NCBI RefSeq assembly: GCF_009861505.1
Contig: NZ_WTFT01000008.1
Coordinates: 274,347-338,346 of the forward strand
DNA length: 64,000 bases
From: Pseudomonas izuensis
Lineage (GTDB): Bacteria > Pseudomonadota > Gammaproteobacteria > Pseudomonadales > Pseudomonadaceae
Direction: 5' to 3'
Shown here: piece by piece, positions 57,979-64,000 of the stretch
How positions within the stretch are numbered: the stretch's first letter is position 1
How the letters are laid out: every line of letters begins with the position of its first letter
Translations under genes and position numbers: made by a program
The notes under the pieces: generated by a model
Seen by the model: the letters and a program-made list of their open reading frames with translations, nothing else
Database searches by the model: none
What the model was told of the DNA's origin: nothing

Positions 57979-58803
57979 ATGCCCGTTGCGTTGATTACCG
58001 GATGTTCCAGCGGCATTGGCCGCGCGCTCGCCGATGCGTTCAAAATCGCCGGATACGAAGTCTGGGCCAGTGCACGCAGGGCTGAAGACGTAGCCATGCT
58101 GAGCGCTGGCGGATTCACCGCCGTGCAACTGGACGTCAATGACGGCCAGGCACTGGAACAGTTGAGCGAACGGATCAACCAGCAGCATGGCGGCCTCGAC
58201 GTACTGATCAACAACGCCGGTTTCGGCGCCATGGGGCCTTTGCTCGATGGCGGTGTGCCAGCGATGCAGCGCCAGTTCGAAACCAATGTCTTCGCCATCG
58301 TTGGCGTGACCCGCGCAATGTTTCCAGTGTTGCGGCGGGCCAAAGGGATCGTGGTGAACATTGGCAGCGTTTCAGGGGTGCTGGTCACGCCGTTCGCTGG
58401 TGCCTACTGCGCGTCCAAAGCCGCCGTGCATGCCTTGAGCGATGCCTTGCGCATGGAACTGGCGCCCTTCGGTGTCAGGGTCATGGAGGTTCAACCCGGT
58501 GCCATTGCCTCCAGTTTCGCCAAAAACGCCGGCCACGAAGCCGAACAACTGATCAGCGAACAATCGCCATGGTTTCCGCTGCGCGCTGGCATTCGCGCAC
58601 GGGCCAAGGCCTCCCAGGACAACCCGACGCCGGCCAGTGAGTTCGCCGCCGGGCTGCTCAAGGCTGTGCAGCAGAACAAGCCGCCGAGGCTGGTGCGGCT
58701 GGGGAATGGCAGTCGGGCGTTGCCGTTGATGGCGGGACTATTGCCAAAAGGCTTATTGGAGTCCGCGTTGATGAAGCGGTTCGGGTTGCGCGGGCAGCTC
58801 TGA
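57979..58803 (+). CDS. Short-chain dehydrogenase/reductase
   Basis: NAD(P)-dependent oxidoreductase of 274 residues. Cofactor motif TGCSSGIG (7-14), NNAG (78-81), catalytic S130/S132, Y143 and K147 (GAYCASK). SARR after strand 2 suggests NADPH preference. The start at 57979 follows AAGGAACGCGCC. The substrate is unknown; relatives reduce ketones or fatty acyl chains. Confidence 0.9.
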   Translation: MPVALITGCSSGIGRALADAFKIAGYEVWASARRAEDVAMLSAGGFTAVQLDVNDGQALEQLSERINQQHGGLDVLINNAGFGAMGPLLDGGVPAMQRQFETNVFAIVGVTRAMFPVLRRAKGIVVNIGSVSGVLVTPFAGAYCASKAAVHALSDALRMELAPFGVRVMEVQPGAIASSFAKNAGHEAEQLISEQSPWFPLRAGIRARAKASQDNPTPASEFAAGLLKAVQQNKPPRLVRLGNGSRALPLMAGLLPKGLLESALMKRFGLRGQL

Positions 58804-58817
58804 GACTGAGTCGACCC

Positions 58818-58901
58818 AATCGCGGGCAAGCCTTGCTCCCACAGGTTCTGCGGCGGTCTCTGTGGGAGCAAGGCTTGTCGGATCGCCGCACCGCCGCGAT
58901 G
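58818..58901. repeat. REP pair, right copy altered
   Basis: Left copy gcgggcaagccttgctccc is standard. The right copy reads gggagcaaggcttg then about 16 extra bases (tcggatcgccgcaccg) before ccgcgatgg. Confidence 0.8.
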
Positions 58902-58938
58902 GGGCCGGTACAGACACCACAGAATTTAAGGAAAGGAC

Positions 58939-59334
58939 ATGACCGACTTCACAGAATACTTTGACGAAGTGATCCAGGCCCACGTCGCCATCGAAAAATG
59001 GCTGGCCGAGGAGCAGGACCCGCGCGAACTCGAACGCCTGCTGACCCGTTTTTCACCGCAGTTCTCCATGGTCTCGCCCTTGGGCCGGGTGCTGGATTTT
59101 GACGCGCTGAACCAGTTGTTCATGCTGGCGGGCGGCAAGAAGCTCGGGTTCCGCATCAAGCTCAGCGAGTTGCACGGCCTTGCGCTGCACAACGGCGGCG
59201 CGACGGTCAGTTATCGCGAACAACAAACCGATGCCACCGGGCTGCACTCCGATCGCCGCTCGACCGTGGTGTTCGAGAAAGTGGATGGCAGGATTCTCTG
59301 GCGGCATTTGCACGAGACTTTTTGCAGCGCGTGA
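58939..59334 (+). CDS. NTF2-like protein (DUF4440 type)
   Basis: It has 131 residues: MTDFTEYFDEVIQAHVAIEKWLAEEQDPRELERLLTRFSPQFSMVSPLGRVLDFDALNQLF and a C-terminal VVFEKVDGRILWRHLHETF. This is the compact NTF2-like fold with a helix-helix-beta order and no signal peptide. AAGGAAAGGAC precedes the ATG. Function unknown. Confidence 0.82.
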   Translation: MTDFTEYFDEVIQAHVAIEKWLAEEQDPRELERLLTRFSPQFSMVSPLGRVLDFDALNQLFMLAGGKKLGFRIKLSELHGLALHNGGATVSYREQQTDATGLHSDRRSTVVFEKVDGRILWRHLHETFCSA

Positions 59335-59354
59335 ACGGTCACTGTATGTCTGGC

Positions 59355-59451
59355 AGACCGAGTCGCATTCTTCGCGAGCAGGCTCGCTCCCACAGGGGAA
59401 TGCATTCCAATTGTGGGAGCGAGCCTGCTCGCGAAGAATGCGACTCGGTCT
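59355..59451. repeat. Perfect 40-bp inverted repeat built on a REP doublet
   Basis: 59355-59394 is the exact reverse complement of 59412-59451, with a 17-base loop that itself holds the palindrome GGAATGCATTCC. The arms extend about 14 bases beyond the REP core. It lies between two convergent genes and ends 5 bases from the HlyD gene stop. Confidence 0.95.
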
Positions 59452-59456
59452 ATCGG

Positions 59457-60320
59457 TTATGCACCATCGCCCTGCTTGACCACCACCGTGCAAGTAATCC
59501 CCGCCGCCAACAGCACCCCCTCCGGCACTTCATCGATGTGAATGCGCACCGGCACCCGCTGCGCCAGGCGCACCCAGTTGAAGGTCGGGTTCACGTCGGC
59601 AATCAGCTCGCGACTTTCCGGGTTGTCGCGGTCGTAGATCCCCCGCGAAATGCTTTCCACATGCCCCTTGAGCACTTCACCGCTCATCAGTTGCATATCC
59701 GCCTTATCACCCACACGCACGTGGGGCAGTTTGGTTTCTTCGAAGAAGCCGTAGACCCAGAAAGAGTTCATGTCGACCACGGCCATTTTCGCTTCGCCGA
59801 TGCGCGCATAGTCGCCGCGATGGACGTTGAGGTTGGTCACGTAACCGTCCACCGCCGCCCGGACTTCGGTGCGCTTGAGGTTGAGTTCGGCGGCTTCGAG
59901 TTGCGCCTGGGCCTGCTGGTAATCGGCCAGGGCGGAGTCGGCGATGTTGCTGGCGTCGTCGCGATTTTCCTTGGAGATCACCAGGTTGTCCAGGTCGGCG
60001 CGGCGATGGGCGTTAACCTTGCGCATCTCCCACGTGGCCTTGCGCGAAGCCACCAGCGATTGCGCCTGCTTGACCGCAAGGCGGTAGTGCTCGGGGTCGA
60101 TCTGCATCAGCAGATCACCTTTTTTGACAAGCTGGTTGTCACGCACCGGCACGCTCACCACTTCGCCGGTAACGTCGGCAGCGACGTTGATGATATCGGC
60201 ACGCACCCGGCCGTCACGGGTCCACGGCGTCTCCATGTAATGCACCCACAGGGTGCGGCCAATCCAAATCGCCAGGGCCAATACCAGCAGGGTAGCGAGC
60301 AGGCTGAAAAGCTTTTTCAT
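59457..60320 (-). CDS. HlyD/AaeA-type efflux periplasmic adaptor
   Basis: Membrane fusion protein linking the FUSC pump to an outer-membrane channel. It has 287 residues. N-terminal anchor about 3-22 (LFSLLATLLVLALAIWIG), then WTRDGRVRADIINVAADVTGEVVSVPVRDNQLVKKGDLLMQID (lipoyl half-motif), a coiled-coil hairpin about 80-150, and the second half-motif AAVDGYVTNLNVHRGDYARIG. Close to AaeA/EmrA. Follows the DUF1656 gene by 10 bases. Confidence 0.93.
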   Translation of the reverse strand: MKKLFSLLATLLVLALAIWIGRTLWVHYMETPWTRDGRVRADIINVAADVTGEVVSVPVRDNQLVKKGDLLMQIDPEHYRLAVKQAQSLVASRKATWEMRKVNAHRRADLDNLVISKENRDDASNIADSALADYQQAQAQLEAAELNLKRTEVRAAVDGYVTNLNVHRGDYARIGEAKMAVVDMNSFWVYGFFEETKLPHVRVGDKADMQLMSGEVLKGHVESISRGIYDRDNPESRELIADVNPTFNWVRLAQRVPVRIHIDEVPEGVLLAAGITCTVVVKQGDGA

Positions 60321-60330
60321 CAGGGCGTTC

Positions 60331-60537
60331 TCAAGGGTAGACGGTCAGCGCCATGGCGCCGAACAGACAGGTAAACAGACTCAGGCGCAGCAGCGCCGGG
60401 TGCCAGAAGAAGCGGTACAGGTCGAACCCGGAGAGAAACCGGTCGAGCCCCCAGGCCAGCGCCGCGGCAATCAGAAACATCAGGGTCATGGTCGGCATGT
60501 ACACGCCGTGGAAGGCGATTTCACGGGGCATGTTCAA
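60331..60537 (-). CDS. DUF1656 small membrane protein
   Basis: It has 68 residues with two helices (TLMFLIAAALAWGLDRFL and LLRLSLFTCLFGAMALTVY). Such AaeX-like proteins always sit between a FUSC pump and an HlyD adaptor. Its start overlaps the end of the FUSC gene by 17 bases. Confidence 0.9.
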   Translation of the reverse strand: MNMPREIAFHGVYMPTMTLMFLIAAALAWGLDRFLSGFDLYRFFWHPALLRLSLFTCLFGAMALTVYP

Positions 60538-62716
60538 GTCCTTGGGGCTTGGCGGCGTGGGTGTAGCTGGACAGTGGCGATTGCGGGTCCAGCAGCGAAG
60601 TGCGGATGAAGTGCAGGTAGCTTTTCACCCGACGCAACGCCGAGGTGTCGAAGTGCGGGGCAAAGGGCTCATCGGTGGCTTGCACCCGGCTGAGCGCGTG
60701 ATCGACCGCGATCAATGCACGCTCCAGGTTGCTCTGTCCCGGTTGCAGGAACAGCCGCACCAGCGAGCGCCCCATCACGCGGATCGACTGGCGCCACGGC
60801 TGGGATTCGGCATAGGCCGGATGCACCGGCAGGATCGCCTGCTCCTTGCGCAACTCGATGATCGCGTGGCCGACTTCCAGCACCACGAACATCCAGCGCA
60901 GCAGATTACGCTGCACCTGCGGTTGCCCCGCCGCGAAACCATAGGCCTGATGCACCAGGTCGCGGGTCCGGCTTTCGAAACTCGACGCCAGGCCCTTGAG
61001 TTTGCCGCTGATGGCGTACACCACTTGCCCGCGCAAGTCCTGTTCCAGCCGTCGCCACAACCAGCGACTGTTGGGCGGCAGAATGATCGCCCCCGCCGCC
61101 GCGCACACCAGCATGCCGATCACCATGGCGATGTAGTCATTGATGAAGGTGTAGGGGTTGTAGATCGTGAGGTTGTCCGGCACCGAACCGATGCTGAAGA
61201 AAATCAGCAAGCCCACTCCGACCCCGGCGTATAACGGCCGCGATGCCAGGAACGCGCCCAGCACGAACACCGGTGCGAGCATCACGCACAACAAAGGGAA
61301 ACCGTCGATCCACGGGAAGATGAAAAACATCTCGGCGAAACCGATCAGTGCCCCGAGGAACGTGCCGCAAGCCATCTGGAAGGCCATGCGCTTGGGGTTC
61401 GGCGTGGCGGCGGACAGGCCCACGGTGGCCGCGGCGACCAAGGTCATGGTCGCCCCGCTTGGCCAGGCCGTGGCCACCCAATAGCTGCCCAACACGATGA
61501 GAATGAATGCTGCGCGAATCCCCGAGGCGGCGGCGGCCATCCAGTTGGTTTGCGGTGTGAAGGGTTCGTCCCAACGCTCTCGCTCGTGACTGTGATCCGC
61601 CAGGGACGCGTGAGTCTGTGCATAGCTGTGCAAGTCATCGACAAAGCGATAGAGCAATTCGTAGGCGGTGTGGAAATCCAGTTGTTCGGCGTCGCCCGGA
61701 TCGCTCTCCTGGAAGATCGCCCGCAGGCTGCGCACCCGGGCCGGCAAACCTGCCTTGTAGGCCGTCAGGGCCGTCACCAGTCGCGCGGCATCGGCGCTGG
61801 TCAAGGCACGACCGCTGTAGCCGTCGAGCAACTCGGCCAGGTCCTGCAAGCCCGGCTTGATTGCCGCCTCGACGTGATCGGCACCGTTGCTGCGCAAGCG
61901 CTCGAGCAATTGATGCAAGGCGTTGAAGCGGGTGGTGACGCCCATGAACTCGCTGTTCAGGCGGCTGAGCCGGCCGTTGCGTCGACGCATGTGCGGGTCT
62001 TCGAATACGGTGACACTGCGCAAGCCCTCCAGGCCCACCGCCTCGGCGATGAAGCGCACGTTGCTGGCTTCGAATGCCTCGCGTCGGCTGCGCCCGCGCA
62101 AGCCGTCGGTGACGAACAACGCGAACACCCCGAAGCGCTGGTACAAGGCGTTGCGCATGGCGGCACTGGCGGATTGCGGCAGGATCGCGGCGCTGACCAG
62201 GGTCGAGCAGAGAATCCCCAGGGAGATTTCCAGCACCCGCCAGACCGCCGCCATGAACGCGCCATCTGGATGGGCCAGAGCAGGCAGGCCGACCATTGCC
62301 GCGGTATACCCTGCGAGCACGAAGCCGTAGGCGCGGAAGTTGCGGCAGCGGGTGGCACCGGCCGTGCAGATCCCGACCCAGATCGCCAGCGAGCCGAGGA
62401 ACAATTCGGTGTTCTGTGCAAACAGGGCAATCAACGCGACCATCACTGACGAGCCAGCCAGCGTGCCGAGGAACCGATAAAAGCTTTTGGCGAACACATG
62501 ACCGCTTTGCGGCTGCATGACGATGAACACCGTGATCATCGCCGTACGCGGTTGCGGCAACTCCAGGCGCATGGCCAGCCATAGTGTGAGGAAGGCGGCG
62601 ATCAGCACCTTGAAAATGTAGACCCAGGTCACGCCATCGCTGCGTGCCCAGTCAAAAAAGCCCCGGCGCCATTCCAGGGAATACAGCCAGCGCAAAGGTG
62701 CGGGCAAGGGGGTCAT
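60521..62716 (-). CDS. FUSC-family efflux pump (AaeB-like)
   Basis: Inner-membrane pump, related to the p-hydroxybenzoate exporter AaeB. It has 731 residues from the Met at 62716 (MTPLPAPLRWLYSLEWRRGFFDWARSDGVTW); AGGATTCC lies upstream, and codons further up come from a REP. Two sets of about five to six helices (about 25-175 and 375-515), each followed by a cytosolic helical domain. The substrate is probably an aromatic acid or similar anion, inferred from the family only. Confidence 0.9.
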   Translation of the reverse strand: MTPLPAPLRWLYSLEWRRGFFDWARSDGVTWVYIFKVLIAAFLTLWLAMRLELPQPRTAMITVFIVMQPQSGHVFAKSFYRFLGTLAGSSVMVALIALFAQNTELFLGSLAIWVGICTAGATRCRNFRAYGFVLAGYTAAMVGLPALAHPDGAFMAAVWRVLEISLGILCSTLVSAAILPQSASAAMRNALYQRFGVFALFVTDGLRGRSRREAFEASNVRFIAEAVGLEGLRSVTVFEDPHMRRRNGRLSRLNSEFMGVTTRFNALHQLLERLRSNGADHVEAAIKPGLQDLAELLDGYSGRALTSADAARLVTALTAYKAGLPARVRSLRAIFQESDPGDAEQLDFHTAYELLYRFVDDLHSYAQTHASLADHSHERERWDEPFTPQTNWMAAAASGIRAAFILIVLGSYWVATAWPSGATMTLVAAATVGLSAATPNPKRMAFQMACGTFLGALIGFAEMFFIFPWIDGFPLLCVMLAPVFVLGAFLASRPLYAGVGVGLLIFFSIGSVPDNLTIYNPYTFINDYIAMVIGMLVCAAAGAIILPPNSRWLWRRLEQDLRGQVVYAISGKLKGLASSFESRTRDLVHQAYGFAAGQPQVQRNLLRWMFVVLEVGHAIIELRKEQAILPVHPAYAESQPWRQSIRVMGRSLVRLFLQPGQSNLERALIAVDHALSRVQATDEPFAPHFDTSALRRVKSYLHFIRTSLLDPQSPLSSYTHAAKPQGLEHAP

Positions 62717-62754
62717 GGAATCCTGCTCAGTAAAGGTCGGTGACGACTTGCAAC

Positions 62755-62846
62755 CTGTAGGAGCGAGCCTGCTCGCGATTGCGGTCTGACATTCAACATC
62801 GATGTCGACTGACACGCCCTCATCGCGAGCAGGCTCGCTCCTACAG
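62755..62846. repeat. REP doublet between the outer-membrane factor and FUSC genes
   Basis: Pair ctgtaggagcgagcctgctc / gagcaggctcgctcctacag, 10 bases after the outer-membrane factor stop and 39 bases before the FUSC start, thus inside the efflux operon. Confidence 0.93.
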
Positions 62847-62855
62847 GGTTTGTGT

Positions 62856-64000
62856 TCAACGCAGAAGGACCGGGGTTTTCGGTGCGGCGGTCTGCCTGTC
62901 TTTCGGTACGTCGTTGCCCGCACCCAACCCACCACCTAATGCCGTCACCAGTTCCGCATGGGCACTCAGGCGCGCGGCCTGGACCTGTTGCTGGACCTGC
63001 TGCTGCTTGAACAGCAGGGTCTGGGCATTGAGCACGTTGAGGTAATCGGTAAGCCCGCGCTGGTAGGCGATCATGGCGATGTCGTAGGTTTTCTGCGCCG
63101 TGGCCACCGACTCGGCGGCGAACGTTTGCTGCTTGTCCATGGACTCGCGACGGATCAGTTGATCGGAGATGTTTTTCAGCGCATTGACCAGCGTCTGGTT
63201 GTACCGGGCCACGGCGATGTCATAACCGGCCGAGGCCTCACCCAGCTCTGCCCGCAAGCGACCGCCGTCGAAAATCGGCAAGGAAATCGCAGGTCCCACG
63301 CTGTAGTTGAGCTTCTTGCCGGTCAAAAACTCCAAAGCCCCACCGCCGGTGGCCATGTAGCCCAGGCTGCCGACCAGGTCGACGTTGGGGTAGAACCCGG
63401 CATGCGCCACATCGATGCCCCGGGCCTGCGCGGCCACTTGCCAACGGCTGGCAACCACGTCCGGGCGTTGACCGAGCAATTGCGCCGGCAACGACGACGG
63501 CAGTTTCAGCGCCGCGCCCAGCGACAGCGTCGGCCGTTGCAATTGCGCGCCCTCTCCCGGGCCTTTGCCGGCCAGCGCGGCCAGTTGATTGCGGCTCAGG
63601 GCGATTTCTTCGTCCAGCGCATCGATCTGCCGATGGGTTTCCGGCAGCGGTGTCTCGGCCTGACTGACTTCGAAATGGGTGCCGATGCCGCCGTTCAGGC
63701 GCTTCTGTGCCAGTTCCAGAATCTGCTGTTGTTGCTTGAGGGTCGCCTCGACGATGTCCCGCTGCGCATAATGCAACGAGAGCTCGATGTAGACGCGCAC
63801 GATGTTGTTCTGCAATTCGAGCTGGGCCTGGCGCGCCTCGGCGACGGTCATGTGGGCCATGTCCACGGCGCGTTCGGTGTTATTGCTTTCGCGGCCCCAC
63901 AGGTCGAGGGCGTAACTGAAGCCCAGCGCGGCGTTGTTGTCCCAAGTGGTACTGTTGGCCAACTCGCCTGGCCCGTAGAACTGATCGGTGGGCCAGTTGT
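62856..64000 (-). CDS. RND/MFP-type outer-membrane efflux factor (OprM/NodT family), partial
   Basis: TolC-like outer-membrane channel of the efflux set. At least 381 residues are seen; the coding frame runs on through the window end (NWPTDQFYGPGEL precedes ANSTTWDNNAALGFSYALDLWGRESN), so the start lies outside. OEP repeats show LGFSYALDLWG, VRVYIELSLHYAQRDI, LAQKRLNGGIGTHFEVSQAETPLPETHRQIDALDEEIALSRNQLAALAGKGPG and YNQTLVNALKNISDQL, as in OprM-type lipoproteins. The signal and lipobox cannot be seen. Confidence 0.92.
   Translation of the reverse strand, partial: NWPTDQFYGPGELANSTTWDNNAALGFSYALDLWGRESNNTERAVDMAHMTVAEARQAQLELQNNIVRVYIELSLHYAQRDIVEATLKQQQQILELAQKRLNGGIGTHFEVSQAETPLPETHRQIDALDEEIALSRNQLAALAGKGPGEGAQLQRPTLSLGAALKLPSSLPAQLLGQRPDVVASRWQVAAQARGIDVAHAGFYPNVDLVGSLGYMATGGGALEFLTGKKLNYSVGPAISLPIFDGGRLRAELGEASAGYDIAVARYNQTLVNALKNISDQLIRRESMDKQQTFAAESVATAQKTYDIAMIAYQRGLTDYLNVLNAQTLLFKQQQVQQQVQAARLSAHAELVTALGGGLGAGNDVPKDRQTAAPKTPVLLR

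Overview
The window is a chromosomal segment of a Pseudomonas, most likely of the P. fluorescens group. The reasons are high-GC coding sequence, the gene order xerD-dsbC and rpsP-rimM-trmD-rplS next to ffh, the hupN/yejK divergent pair, aapJQMP, a dauBAR-type D-arginine cluster, a complete twelve-gene alginate operon, and many REP palindromes of the GTAGGAGC...GCTCCTAC kind typical of fluorescent pseudomonads. No rRNA, tRNA, insertion sequence, prophage or CRISPR array was seen.

Layout. 1-11.5 kb: housekeeping (dsbC, xerD, a CPA-type antiporter, the rpsP-rimM-trmD-rplS operon, ffh, a CcsA-like membrane protein, a CorB-like CBS protein, an MHS-family permease). 11.7-20 kb: valS, rlmF, hupN, yejK with a membrane-anchored glutaredoxin, a GST-like protein, a GIY-YIG protein and an NTF2-like protein. 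20-23 kb: an MFS permease with its FCD/GntR regulator, then an MqsR/MqsA toxin-antitoxin pair with a palindromic operator. 23.2-27.4 kb: the aapJQMP general amino acid ABC transporter. 27.9-34.1 kb: an esterase, rhlB, then dauB, dauA, dauR and a convergent cationic amino acid binding protein. 34.4-39.7 kb: moaCDE, a PIN-PhoH ATPase, a divergent deacetylase-like protein, yaaA. 40.5-57.2 kb: algD-alg8-alg44-algK-algE-algG-algX-algL-algI-algJ-algF-algA, preceded by an 811-base regulatory gap. 57.4-64 kb: a small membrane protein, an SDR, an NTF2-like protein, and an AaeAB-like efflux set (HlyD, DUF1656, FUSC, outer-membrane factor; the last is cut by the window end).

How genes work together. AlgA and AlgD make GDP-mannuronate. 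Alg8 and Alg44 polymerise it under c-di-GMP control. AlgG, AlgX, AlgL, AlgK and AlgE epimerise, trim and export the polymer, and AlgI, AlgJ, AlgF and AlgX acetylate it. DauA oxidises D-arginine, DauB reduces the 2-ketoacid to L-arginine, DauR regulates, and the neighbouring binding protein probably supplies substrate. A shared inverted repeat over both promoters ties these genes together.

Most notable points. There are 21 REP loci in 64 kb, four of them inside the alginate operon, including one inside the algK signal-peptide region that keeps frame. A GTCCA-N3-TGGA operator candidate lies over the -10 of both dauB and the binding-protein gene. The algD upstream region has an AlgU-type promoter candidate and a 13-codon leader ORF with a good ribosome binding site. 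The MqsR toxin has His in place of the family's active-site Gln. A perfect 40-bp inverted repeat sits between two convergent genes. All calls rest on reading the sequence; no database search was run.
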